From NCBI RefSeq assembly GCF_000585335.1, contig NZ_KK073872.1:564001-628000 (forward strand): a DNA stretch of 64,000 nucleotides. Direction: 5' to 3'. The translations under genes were made by a program, and so were the position numbers. Positions within the stretch are counted from its first letter, which is position 1, and the number at the start of each line of letters is the position of its first letter. Of this stretch, positions 32,437 to 40,939 are shown one piece after another. The notes beneath the pieces were generated by a model. The model was not told where the DNA came from and did no database searches. It saw only the letters and a program-made list of their open reading frames with translations. Source of the DNA: Cloacibacillus evryensis DSM 19522. Its GTDB lineage: Bacteria > Synergistota > Synergistia > Synergistales > Synergistaceae.

Positions 32437-34056
32437 ATGTCCGAGAAAGCTCCTCTGCTGAGAATAGAAAACATAGGGAAAGATTACTTTGGAAATTGTG
32501 TCCTTCAGGATGTCACTTTCTCCCTGAAAGAGGGTGAAATCATGGGATTGGTCGGAGAAAACGGCGCCGGCAAATCAACGCTTATGAACATTCTCTTTGG
32601 TATGCCTGTAATTCACCAAACGGGAGGTTATACCGGCAAGATCGTTATGGATGGCGAAGAGGTCTGCTTTAAAGATCCGACAGACGCGCTTAATGCGGGT
32701 ATCGGCATGGTGCATCAGGAATTTTCCCTTATACCAGGCTTCAGCGCGACGGAAAACATCCTGCTCAACCGCGAATCGACAAAATATAACCCGCTGGTGG
32801 AGGTCTTCGGCGACCGTTTGAAGACGCTTGACAGAGCCGATATGAAAAAAAGGGCCGAAAGCGCCATCCGTACCCTGGGCGTGGATCTGAAGGCGGATAC
32901 GCTCATAAGCGAGATGTCGGTCGGCCATAAACAATTTACCGAAATAGCCAGGGAGATAGACCGCAGCAAAACGCGCCTGCTCGTTTTAGACGAGCCTACG
33001 GCCGTGCTTGCCGAATCGGAGGCGGAGGTGCTCATTTCCGCGCTCAAAGCCCTTGCCGGCCAGGGCATCGCGATTATTTTTATCTCTCACAGACTGCAGG
33101 AGATCATAGAACTGTGCGATAAATTCGTGGTCCTGCGTGACGGGCGCGTAATCAAGGAATCGCCGGCGGCAAACTCCAGCGTGCGTCAGATAGCAAGCTG
33201 GATGGTAGAGCGCAAAACTGACGGTGCGGAAGACATTTCCGCGAAAGAGAGAACTCGCACGATCGGCGGCGTGCTGCTGAAAACGGAACACCTTTGGGTC
33301 GATATGCCGGGAGAGACTGTCCGCGACGCCTCCCTTGAAATACATGAGGGCGAAATATTTGGTATCGGAGGTCTTGCCGGACAAGGGAAGGTCGGCATCT
33401 CCAACGGCATTATGGGACTTTGCGCGGCGGGAGGAAAGGTTTACCTACGCGGCAAAGAGATAGTACTCAACGATCCCCAGGCTTCGTTAAAAGAAGGCAT
33501 GGCCTTTGTTTCCGAGGATCGCCGCGGAGTCGGTCTCCTGCTGAAAGAGGGGATTGACTGGAATATCGCCTTCACGGCTTTACAGGTGCAGGAAAAATTC
33601 TTGAGAAGCTTTTTAAGCGGTTTGGTCAAATGGAGGGACGACCGGGCAATAGAAAAATGCACGCGGGAGTATATAAGTTCGCTGAAAATACGCTGTACCG
33701 GCCCTAAACAGAGGGCGATCGAGCTTTCGGGCGGCAACCAGCAAAAGGTTTGCCTGGCAAAAGCATTTGCCGTAGCCCCCGATATTTTGTTTGTTTCCGA
33801 GCCGACGCGCGGGATAGATGTGGGCGCGAAAAAACTGGTGCTCGATACTTTGCGCGAGGCCAATGAAAAACATGGCACGACGATTATCATGACCTCTTCG
33901 GAACTGGAAGAGCTGAGGTCCGTCTGCGACCGTATCGCGGTCGTCAACGAAGGAACAGTGTCCGGGATACTCCCCGCGCAATCGCCGGCGGAAGAATTTG
34001 GTCTCATGATGTTGGGACACGCAGGCGTTGGTTCGCCAGAAAGTCAGGTGGCGTGA
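32437..34056 (+). CDS. ABC importer ATPase with two nucleotide-binding domains (RbsA/YufO-like)
   Basis: 539 aa from ATG 32437. Domain 1 has VGENGAGKSTLMN, a Q-loop in MVHQEFSLIPG, SVGHKQFTEIAR and LLVLDEPTAVL. Domain 2 has the altered P-loop GGLAGQGKVGI, ELSGGNQQKVCLAKA and LFVSEPTRGIDVGAKK. This asymmetric layout is standard for the sugar/nucleoside/BMP class of importers with BPD_transp_2 permeases. Its stop overlaps the first permease start. It powers uptake of the substrate captured by the DUF3798 protein. Confidence 0.9.
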   Translation: MSEKAPLLRIENIGKDYFGNCVLQDVTFSLKEGEIMGLVGENGAGKSTLMNILFGMPVIHQTGGYTGKIVMDGEEVCFKDPTDALNAGIGMVHQEFSLIPGFSATENILLNRESTKYNPLVEVFGDRLKTLDRADMKKRAESAIRTLGVDLKADTLISEMSVGHKQFTEIAREIDRSKTRLLVLDEPTAVLAESEAEVLISALKALAGQGIAIIFISHRLQEIIELCDKFVVLRDGRVIKESPAANSSVRQIASWMVERKTDGAEDISAKERTRTIGGVLLKTEHLWVDMPGETVRDASLEIHEGEIFGIGGLAGQGKVGISNGIMGLCAAGGKVYLRGKEIVLNDPQASLKEGMAFVSEDRRGVGLLLKEGIDWNIAFTALQVQEKFLRSFLSGLVKWRDDRAIEKCTREYISSLKIRCTGPKQRAIELSGGNQQKVCLAKAFAVAPDILFVSEPTRGIDVGAKKLVLDTLREANEKHGTTIIMTSSELEELRSVCDRIAVVNEGTVSGILPAQSPAEEFGLMMLGHAGVGSPESQVA

Positions 34057-35102
34057 TGAATGATAAATTGAGAAGTTTTATAGAGAGCGCAGGTTGGCCG
34101 CGGATCATCATCGCGCTTTTCCTGCTCTCCCTTTTTATCGCTGCGCCGTTCGTCGGCGTGCGCATAGACGCGTCCCTATCCGACACGTTGGTGCGCGTGG
34201 GCATGAACGGCATACTCGTACTTGCCATGGTCCCGATGGTCCAGTCAGGCTGCGGCCTAAACTTCGGCCTTCCTCTCGGCATCATCGCCGGCCTGCTTGG
34301 AGCGGTGACTTCGATTCAATTAGGCGTCGCAGGGCCGGCTGGGTTCCTGGCGGCCATCGGCATCGCCGCCCCCATCGCGGCGGCGTTCGGATGGCTTTAC
34401 GGACAGCTCCTGAATCGGGTCAAGGGCGATGAAATGATGATCGCCACCTACGTAGGTTTTTCATCTGTGGCGCTGATGTGCATCGCATGGCTGCTGCTGC
34501 CTTATACCAGCCCCACGATGATATGGGGGTACGGAGGATCTGGACTCAGGACCACCATCAGCGTGGAAGGCTTCTGGCTCAACGCGCTGAGCAAATACCT
34601 GCATATACAGATTGGGGAATTTTTTTACTTCCCTGTCGGTATGTATATATTTTTCATCCTGACGGCCCTGACCGTCCATGGGTTTTTTCACACGAAGACG
34701 GGCACGGCGATGACGGCGGTAGGCTCCAACCCGGAATTTGCCAGGGCTTCGGGGATAAATGTGGATCGGATGCGTACGATATCTGTCATTCTCTCTACGC
34801 TCCTCGGCGCTTTGGGAATCCTGGTATACGAGCAGAGCTTTGGCTTCATTCAGCTCTATATGGGACCTTTCTACATGGCATTCCCGGCGGTGGCCGCGAT
34901 ACTTCTGGGAGGGGCTTCCGTCAATAAGGCCACGATCGTAAACGTCGTTGTCGGAACATTTCTGTTCCAGGGGATACTTACCATGACCCCGTCAGTCATC
35001 AACAGCGTGATGCAGACTGACATGTCGGAGGTCATACGCATAATAGTCAGCAACGGCATGATACTTTATGCGCTTACGCGGAAAGTGAAGGTGAAACGCT
35101 GA
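34056..35102 (+). CDS. ABC importer permease, BPD_transp_2 family (first)
   Basis: 348 aa with about eight to ten membrane spans. The family pattern is clear: GMNGILVLAMVPMVQSGCGLNFGLPLGIIAG early, MTAVGSNPEFARASGINVDR in the conserved cytoplasmic loop, and AIAAILLGGASV-like FPAVAAILLGGASVNKATIVNVVVG near the end. Start ATG 34056 overlaps the ATPase stop (GTGATG), and the end overlaps the next permease. It forms the channel heterodimer with the following gene product. Confidence 0.88.
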   Translation: MNDKLRSFIESAGWPRIIIALFLLSLFIAAPFVGVRIDASLSDTLVRVGMNGILVLAMVPMVQSGCGLNFGLPLGIIAGLLGAVTSIQLGVAGPAGFLAAIGIAAPIAAAFGWLYGQLLNRVKGDEMMIATYVGFSSVALMCIAWLLLPYTSPTMIWGYGGSGLRTTISVEGFWLNALSKYLHIQIGEFFYFPVGMYIFFILTALTVHGFFHTKTGTAMTAVGSNPEFARASGINVDRMRTISVILSTLLGALGILVYEQSFGFIQLYMGPFYMAFPAVAAILLGGASVNKATIVNVVVGTFLFQGILTMTPSVINSVMQTDMSEVIRIIVSNGMILYALTRKVKVKR

Positions 35103-36202
35103 TGGCAAATAAAATGAAAGGGCGCTGCGCAAAAGACCTCCTTGCCGATTACGCGGTGCCGATAGTTTTTCTGGGGCTCTCCGTGGTCGCCATCCCTCTT
35201 TCAGGTTTTTCTGCCGTTTATCTCATTCAGGAGATGCTTACGCGCCTGGCCAGAAATTCTTTTCTAGTGCTGTCGCTGCTGATACCGATCTTTGCCGGCA
35301 TGGGGCTCAATTTTGGAATGGTGCTCGGCGCCATGGCCGGGCAGATAGGCATGATCTTTGTGACGGATTGGGCCGTATCAGGCTGTTATGGGATGCTGTT
35401 GGCGGCGTTGGTGGGAATGCCGATAGCGATAGTGCTGGGGTGTATCTGCGGCGCGGTTTTGAACCGGGCCAAGGGCAGGGAGATGGTTACGTCATATATC
35501 CTCGGCTTCTTCATAAACGGCATCTACCAGATGGTCGTCCTCTACGGCATGGGCAAAATTTTCCCCATTTCCAATCCGCAGCTTGTGTTGTCGCGCGGGT
35601 ACGGCATACGCAACGCAATCAATCTTACCGGACTCCGCCATGTGTTGGACAACCTGATCCCGCTCAAAGTATATGGTATAGACGTTCCGCTGGCCACATT
35701 CATTTTGATCGGTTTCTTCTGCGTGTTCATCGTGTGGTTCAGGCGGACGAAACTGGGGCAGGATATGCGCGCGCTGGGGCAGAATATGGCGGTGGCGGAA
35801 TCCGCAGGAATCCCGGTGGAACGCACGAGGATCATCGCCATTTTGATATCGACGGTGCTCGCCTGTTTTGGGCAGATAATATTTCTGCAAAATATCGGTA
35901 CGATGAACACATACAACAGCCACGAACAGGCCGGCATGTTTGCGATAGCGGCCATACTCATCGGCGGAGCCTCCGTGAGCCGCGCCACGATCAGCAACGT
36001 CTTTGTCGGCGTGGTCCTTTTCCATCTGATGTTCCTGGTATCGCCTATGGCCGGAAAGGAACTTATCGGGCAGGCACAATTGGGAGAATACTTCAGGGTG
36101 TTCGTCTCCTATGGGATCATCGCCCTAGCGCTCGTCCTGCACGCTTGGAAACGCCAGAGGAATAAAATCGAGGCTCGCAGGAGCCTGAGAGGGGAATCAT
36201 AA
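35102..36202 (+). CDS. ABC importer permease, BPD_transp_2 family (second)
   Basis: 366 aa with multiple hydrophobic spans. RNSFLVLSLLIPIFAGMGLNFGMVLGAMAGQIG and the coupling loop MRALGQNMAVAESAGIPVERTRI, then FAIAAILIGGASVSRATISNVFVGV, parallel the first permease. A basic C-terminal tail (WKRQRNKIEARRSL) is cytoplasmic. The stop overlaps the next start by one base, so translation of the four transport genes is coupled. Confidence 0.88.
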   Translation: MANKMKGRCAKDLLADYAVPIVFLGLSVVAIPLSGFSAVYLIQEMLTRLARNSFLVLSLLIPIFAGMGLNFGMVLGAMAGQIGMIFVTDWAVSGCYGMLLAALVGMPIAIVLGCICGAVLNRAKGREMVTSYILGFFINGIYQMVVLYGMGKIFPISNPQLVLSRGYGIRNAINLTGLRHVLDNLIPLKVYGIDVPLATFILIGFFCVFIVWFRRTKLGQDMRALGQNMAVAESAGIPVERTRIIAILISTVLACFGQIIFLQNIGTMNTYNSHEQAGMFAIAAILIGGASVSRATISNVFVGVVLFHLMFLVSPMAGKELIGQAQLGEYFRVFVSYGIIALALVLHAWKRQRNKIEARRSLRGES

Positions 36203-36669
36203 TGTCGTCAGCGACAAAAATCAAGGGCAGGCAGACAATGATCTGTATCATCATGACGGCGTTGTTGGTCCTGCTGGGGTGCGCCCTGTTTTATTATGGG
36301 AAAGATCATGACATCATATTAGATAATAAAAGTGTTGTGATAGATGGCGTGTGCTACGAGGCCATTCCATATCTGACTGCTGCGATAGATGGAAATTCTG
36401 AAACGGAGCTTGAGTTTTATCCTGACGACCGCGATATGGCGAAGGTTAGCGGTCCGCGTCACACAATAAAAATAGCGGTCGTCAACGAAGAGACCGAGGA
36501 AATCGTAAAAACGGTCGAGAGGACGCTCTCGCTGGGTATATCTCCCTCCGTGATGCTTTCGCTGCCGGCCGTCGTGGCGGAGGCCTCCGACGTGATGCTG
36601 CCGCTGCCGAAAACTAACGCGCCCCAGGATGACGGCAACAGCGAAGAAAACGCGGAAGAGAGCATGTAG
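36202..36669 (+). CDS. Small membrane-anchored protein of the DUF3798 ABC locus (DUF6672-like)
   Basis: 155 aa. One N-terminal membrane span (ICIIMTALLVLLGCALFYY, residues about 14-33) is followed by an extracytoplasmic beta-rich domain with VVIDGVCYEAIPYLTAAIDGNSETELEFYPDDRDMAKVSG-like features, a Lys/Ile-rich strand and an acidic tail. I associate it with the small proteins found behind DUF3798 transporters, but that match is from memory. It may stabilise the permeases or the binding protein. Last gene of the operon, before a strong terminator. Confidence 0.55.
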   Translation: MSSATKIKGRQTMICIIMTALLVLLGCALFYYGKDHDIILDNKSVVIDGVCYEAIPYLTAAIDGNSETELEFYPDDRDMAKVSGPRHTIKIAVVNEETEEIVKTVERTLSLGISPSVMLSLPAVVAEASDVMLPLPKTNAPQDDGNSEENAEESM

Positions 36670-36703
36670 TTTGCAAAAACATGTCCATAGTTTTGCAGTG
36701 CGG

Positions 36704-36741
36704 GAAGAAGCCGCCTGGCTTATACAGGCGGCTTCTTCTTG
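36704..36741 (+). terminator. Terminator of the peptidase/ABC operon
   Basis: GAAGAAGCCGCCTG (36704-36717) pairs over all 14 bases with CAGGCGGCTTCTTC (36725-36738), then TT. Confidence 0.85.
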
Positions 36742-36770
36742 AGGATCGGTCATTAGGCAAGTTGTTGCCT

Positions 36771-37208
36771 TTATTTTTCACGCCTCGTCATCTCCGCGAG
36801 TTTTGCGGTGAAGCGGCGGTCGTCCTCCTTCGTCCTTTTCGCGGGGCCCTTTGTGCGGCCGCCGGCGCGGCGGTACTTGGCCTTTAGTTCGCGCTCTTCC
36901 AGGCTGGCCTCCATCTGTTTCCCGACGTATTCGAAGCCCGTGGGGCCGAGCGCTCTTGCGCCCTTTGCGAGCGCCATCGCGGCGAGGCCGATGTCCTGCG
37001 TTATGACGATGTCGCCGGCGCGCGCGAGGTTTATTATCTTCAGGTCCGCCTCCTGCGGATCTCCGCCCACGGTGATGTGGTGCTCCGAGGCGATCTCGTG
37101 GTTGAAGTTTGCGACGGTTATCAGCTCCGCGTTTGCCGCGGCGGCGGTCTTCGCTGCCGCTTCAAAGGCGCCGCGCGGGCAGGCGTCGGCGTCGATTATT
37201 ATCCGCAC
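36771..37208 (-). CDS. UPF0178 (YaiI/YqxD) family protein
   Basis: 145 aa. The family signature MRIIIDADACPRG, then ITVANFNHEI, GGDPQEADLKIINLARAGDIVITQDIGLAAMALAKGA and the C-terminal R-rich AGGRTKGPAKRTKEDD are all present. The fold is PIN-like with clustered aspartates, suggesting a nuclease, but the cellular role is not established for the family. It follows the 37577 gene with no gap on the minus strand, so they form a two-gene operon. Confidence 0.88.
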   Translation of the reverse strand: MRIIIDADACPRGAFEAAAKTAAAANAELITVANFNHEIASEHHITVGGDPQEADLKIINLARAGDIVITQDIGLAAMALAKGARALGPTGFEYVGKQMEASLEERELKAKYRRAGGRTKGPAKRTKEDDRRFTAKLAEMTRREK

Positions 37209-37577
37209 TCAGCCCTTCATGCAGCCGCAGATCTCGGTGTTGTCCCCCGAAGCCGGCTCGGCCTTTATCTCGGTTATCTTGATGCGTCCCTCCCGGTGGA
37301 GGGTGAGCGCGAGTGAAATGATGGTCGCGGGCGTAACGCCGATGTTCTGCGCCAGCTCGTCGGGATAGAGGCCGCCCTCTTTCTCCACGGCGCTTATGAT
37401 GGCGTCGCCGAGGCAGTCCACCCACTGGGAGAAGAGCTGCTGCATTTCGGGAGTGTTGGAGGCCGCGAGCTGGCTTACCCTCACCACCGAGTCGAATATG
37501 CGCGCGGAAACAAGTTCAAGGGACTTCACTAGCTGTTTCATGTCCTGGTCTTCGAGATTTTTTATATCGAGATTCAT
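37209..37577 (-). CDS. Hypothetical protein with winged-helix-like C-terminus
   Basis: 122 aa from ATG with AAGGAGGG upstream on the minus strand. The N-terminal half is helical (NLEDQDMKQLVKSLELVSARIFDSVVRVSQ). The C-terminal half (GLYPDELAQNIGVTPATIISLALTLHREGRIKITEI) looks like a winged helix DNA-binding unit, and the last residues hold two cysteines (ICGCMKG). I do not recognise the family. Divergent from YfcE and immediately upstream of the UPF0178 gene, it could be a small regulator. Confidence 0.6.
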   Translation of the reverse strand: MNLDIKNLEDQDMKQLVKSLELVSARIFDSVVRVSQLAASNTPEMQQLFSQWVDCLGDAIISAVEKEGGLYPDELAQNIGVTPATIISLALTLHREGRIKITEIKAEPASGDNTEICGCMKG

Positions 37578-37663
37578 AGAAATTCCCTCCTTAACGGTAT
37601 GTCTTTCATGCCGCTGTGAATTATAATATAAATCAGCACTTTGAGAGAAGGGATGGAATTTTT

Positions 37664-38236
37664 ATGTCCGTTGTAACAATAGATGATAAAAAGATCGGCG
37701 TCCTCTCCGATACGCATGGAAGTTTCCCCGCCTGGCAGAAGGCGCTCGCGCTTTTCGGCCCGGAGGTGCGGACTGTCCTGCACGCTGGGGACGTGCTTTA
37801 CCACGGCCCGCGCAACAGCATTCCCGGCGGCTACACCCCGGCGGACCTGCTGGAGGCGATAAACGGCTTTCAGCGGGACGGGGGACGGGTGCTGCTCGCC
37901 GAGGGCAACTGCGACGCCGCCGTCGACCGCATGGTGCTAGATCCCGAGATGGAGAAATATGTCTCGCTGGTATGGCGCGGCAAGAAGATACTCATGATGC
38001 ACGGGGACAATTTTCCGCTGCTGCGCGAGATGGCGCTCCATAACGGGGTGGATCTGGCGATATCCGGCCATACTCACGTCGGCTCGCTTGTGCGCGAAGG
38101 CGGCGTCATTTTTCTCAATCCGGGCTCCACGACGATCCCCAAGGGGCGGGACCCGGAGAGCGCCGCGCTGCTCGACGACGAGGGCATCAGGATAATGACG
38201 CTTGACGGAGGGGAACTTCACTTTGAAAGATGGTAA
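37664..38236 (+). CDS. yfcE: YfcE-type metallophosphodiesterase
   Basis: 190 aa from ATG 37664 (AGAAGGGA upstream). Metallophos_2 motifs appear in order: VLSDTHGS, HAGDVLYHGP, EGNCDA, MMHGD and ISGHTHVG, supplying the dinuclear metal site. The family hydrolyses phosphodiesters in vitro (bis-pNPP) and its natural substrate is unclear. It overlaps the following gene by 14 bases, so they are likely co-translated. Confidence 0.85.
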   Translation: MSVVTIDDKKIGVLSDTHGSFPAWQKALALFGPEVRTVLHAGDVLYHGPRNSIPGGYTPADLLEAINGFQRDGGRVLLAEGNCDAAVDRMVLDPEMEKYVSLVWRGKKILMMHGDNFPLLREMALHNGVDLAISGHTHVGSLVREGGVIFLNPGSTTIPKGRDPESAALLDDEGIRIMTLDGGELHFERW

Positions 38237-39041
38237 GAGCGGGATGTATCCGGTGTTCAGGCCGCGCAGGTTTTGGACGTCGGTGCTTTGGCTCGTTTTC
38301 CTCGCGGCCGGTTCCGCTTTCAGCTGCGTCTTCGGGATATTCGCCTTTTTCACGGCGGTGCTGGTGTCGGTATTTATAGGGCTGAACGAGTTTGGTCGCT
38401 GGTCGTATAAGACCAATCTCGTGATCTGTGCTGGCACCTCCGTCGTGGTCGCGGTGGCCGGGGTATTCACATGGATGGAGATCGCGTCGCTTTTCGTGCT
38501 CTTTTTTGCGGTGAGCGCCTACCTGCTCTATTTCAGAGACCGTGCGAGCCGCCTCATTCCCTCGCTTGAAGCTTTTGCCGCCTCTCTCGCGAAAGCGCCG
38601 GATTTTGATTCTATAATTGAGAGTGCCTGGCGCGGCATACAGGAGATGGCGCCGGAGGCCGCGGTTTTCATCGTCCTCGCCGATATTGAGGGGTGTTTGT
38701 ATGTGCCGGACCATTTCGATGTACCGGGGCGCGCGCTTAAGAGAAACGGCGGCACTCCGTGGAAGGTCTTTGCCTCGGGGCGTCCGATGAACGTTATCCG
38801 GGTGTCGACCGGGCGCGACCAGCCGCTGGACCGCGACGCGCTCTCGCTGATCTCGGTCCCGATCACGGCGCGGGGCGAAAAGCTCGGCGTGCTTCAGCTT
38901 GAGGCCGGCACGGCGGGCGCCTTCAGCGAGGAGGATGTGGCGAAGCTCTCTCTCGCGGCGATGATCATCGGCCACGAGCTCTATATGTTTGAGTCTTCCG
39001 AAGCCGTCGTAAGGGAGGCCGATGAAGATGATCCTGATTGA
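38223..39041 (+). CDS. Membrane protein with C-terminal GAF domain
   Basis: 272 aa from TTG 38223, which has GGAGGGG about ten bases upstream. Four hydrophobic spans occupy residues about 14-105 (FWTSVLWLVFLAAGSAF and others). A soluble C-terminal domain follows (PDFDSIIESAWRGIQEMAPEAAVFIVLAD, LISVPITARGEKLGVLQLEAG, FSEEDVAKLSLAAMIIGHELYMFE), characteristic of GAF domains in sensor proteins. No kinase, GGDEF or other output domain is attached, so it may sense a ligand for a separate partner. It lies between phosphodiesterase genes. Confidence 0.7.
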   Translation: MKDGKSGMYPVFRPRRFWTSVLWLVFLAAGSAFSCVFGIFAFFTAVLVSVFIGLNEFGRWSYKTNLVICAGTSVVVAVAGVFTWMEIASLFVLFFAVSAYLLYFRDRASRLIPSLEAFAASLAKAPDFDSIIESAWRGIQEMAPEAAVFIVLADIEGCLYVPDHFDVPGRALKRNGGTPWKVFASGRPMNVIRVSTGRDQPLDRDALSLISVPITARGEKLGVLQLEAGTAGAFSEEDVAKLSLAAMIIGHELYMFESSEAVVREADEDDPD

Positions 39042-39852
39042 TATGCATGTGCACAGCTGTTATTCCGACGGTACTTTCACGCCGGAGCAGCTCGTGTCGG
39101 CGGCGCGGCGGCGCGGACTTTCGCTGCTCTCTCTTACCGATCATGACACGACCGCCGGGCTGGGGCCGCTCATGAGGGCCTGCGCCAAAGAGGGGATCAA
39201 GGGGCTCTGCGGCATTGAGCTGTCGGCTGAGGCCCCCTTCACGCTCCATATATTGGGCTACAGGATATCGCCGGGCGCGGGCAGGCTGGAAGGCCGGCTT
39301 GATTATATCCGCGGACGGCGCGACGCGCGCAACCTCATGATGTGCGAAAAGCTCCGCGCGCTCGGCCTTGGCGTCACCATCGAAGAGGTGCGGGAAATTT
39401 CGGGCGGAGAGGTGGTCGCGCGTCCGCATATAGCGCGGCTTTTGATAAATAAAGGCTATGTGGGCAGCGTGGCGGAGGCCTTCGCGAAGTACCTCGCGAG
39501 GGGGGCCGCCGCCTATGTTTCGCGCGAGCGGCTCTCCGCCGAGGAATGTATTTCGCTCATCCGCGAGGCGGGCGGCGTGGCCGTTCTCGCTCACCCGTTT
39601 CAGTGCCGGCTGGACGACGACGGATTGGCGGCGCTGCTTTGCAGGCTCAGGGATGCCGGGCTCTGGGGGATGGAGGCGATCTACGGCGCAAATTCGCCGG
39701 AGACGACCTACCGGCATTTGAAGATGGCGGGGCGGTTCGGCCTGTACACGACGGCGGGCTCGGATTTTCACGGCGGCAACAGCCCGGGGATAGAGCTGGG
39801 CATGCCGGTCAGCGATGATATTTTGCCGTGGGCCAGGCTGGGGATAAGATAA
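39028..39852 (+). CDS. PHP domain phosphoesterase (TrpH/YciV-like)
   Basis: 274 aa; ATG 39028 gives the best distance from GGGAGG, ATG 39022 is also possible. Metal-binding PHP motifs are MHVHSCYSDGT, SLTDHDT, GIELSAE, ARPHIARLL, AHPF and SDFHG. The family includes 3'-5' RNases acting on 5'-monophosphorylated oligonucleotides and 3',5'-nucleotide bisphosphates. It overlaps the GAF protein gene, and the next gene follows after 46 bases. Confidence 0.87.
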   Translation: MILIDMHVHSCYSDGTFTPEQLVSAARRRGLSLLSLTDHDTTAGLGPLMRACAKEGIKGLCGIELSAEAPFTLHILGYRISPGAGRLEGRLDYIRGRRDARNLMMCEKLRALGLGVTIEEVREISGGEVVARPHIARLLINKGYVGSVAEAFAKYLARGAAAYVSRERLSAEECISLIREAGGVAVLAHPFQCRLDDDGLAALLCRLRDAGLWGMEAIYGANSPETTYRHLKMAGRFGLYTTAGSDFHGGNSPGIELGMPVSDDILPWARLGIR

Positions 39853-39898
39853 AATATGACGATTATCGGACGAATATCGGCAGGAGGTCGAAGATGAG

Positions 39899-40939
39899 AT
39901 GTACCATAAAATAATGGATTTTAGAAGCGATACCGTTACCAAACCGTCGGAGGAGATGCGCAGGGCCATCGCCGGCGCCGAGGTCGGGGACGACATCTAC
40001 GGGGACGATCCCTCCGCGAACGCGCTCTGTAAGTACGCGGCGGAGATAACGGGGAAGGAGGACGCTCTCTTTGCCTGCTCGGGAACGATGGGCAACCTTC
40101 TTGCCTTTACAACTGTGGGACGCCACGGCGAAAGCCTGCTCGCGGGGAAGCGTTCCCATGTGTGGTGCGCCGAGGTCGGCGGCTTTTCCGCCGTCGCCGG
40201 GCTCTGTCCCTATCCGCTCGGCGACGACGACGGCATTCCCGACCCCGCTGAGCTCGCCGTGGCCAGCAGGGCCGACAACGACATCCACCATCCGGATACG
40301 ACGATACTTGCGCTTGAAAATACGCACAACTACACCGGCGGCATCGCCGTGCCTCCCGAGCGTTTCGCTCTGACGGCGCGCGAGGGCAGGCGGCTCGGTT
40401 TTCATGTCCATCTTGACGGCGCGCGCATCTTCAACGCCGCGGTCCGTCACGGCGTTGATGTGAGAAAGTACGCCGACGAAGTTGATTCCGTGCAGTTTTG
40501 CCTCTCGAAGGGGCTGGGCGCGCCGCTCGGTTCGATGCTCTGCGGATCGCGCGAGCTGATCGAGGGGGCGAAAAAGTGGCGCAAGCGCCTTGGCGGCGCG
40601 CAGCGGCAGGTTGGGATCGCCGCCGCCGCGGGGCTCTACGCGCTGAAGAACAACGTCGCTCGCCTTGCCGAAGACCACGCCAACGCCGCGCTGCTCGTCG
40701 ACATGCTGAAGAGGGGCGGCGTCGAAGTGGAGGAGAGGCCGAATATGACGAATATGGTATTCTTCCCCCTCAAGGAGGGGCAGGTCAGCGACGCCGAGTT
40801 TGAGGCGAGGTGTCTTGAAAAGGGGCTGCTCGCGCATATGATATCGCCGCGCCGCGCGCGTTTCGTCACACATCTGGACGTTGGCCGCGAAGATGTGGAG
40901 CGCGCCGCCGCGATAATTCTGGAGGTCCTTTCGGCGTGA
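39899..40939 (+). CDS. ltaE: Low-specificity L-threonine aldolase
   Basis: 346 aa. Fold-type I PLP enzyme with MDFRSDTVTKPSEEMRRAI, AEVGDDIYGDDPS, ACSGTMGNLLA, HLDGARIFNAAV and the Schiff-base lysine at about Lys204 (FCLSKGLGAPLGS). It splits L-threonine and L-allo-threonine to glycine and acetaldehyde, suiting an amino-acid fermenter. AGGAGG lies upstream. The stop overlaps the PmbA-like start, so the two are coupled. Confidence 0.9.
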   Translation: MYHKIMDFRSDTVTKPSEEMRRAIAGAEVGDDIYGDDPSANALCKYAAEITGKEDALFACSGTMGNLLAFTTVGRHGESLLAGKRSHVWCAEVGGFSAVAGLCPYPLGDDDGIPDPAELAVASRADNDIHHPDTTILALENTHNYTGGIAVPPERFALTAREGRRLGFHVHLDGARIFNAAVRHGVDVRKYADEVDSVQFCLSKGLGAPLGSMLCGSRELIEGAKKWRKRLGGAQRQVGIAAAAGLYALKNNVARLAEDHANAALLVDMLKRGGVEVEERPNMTNMVFFPLKEGQVSDAEFEARCLEKGLLAHMISPRRARFVTHLDVGREDVERAAAIILEVLSA

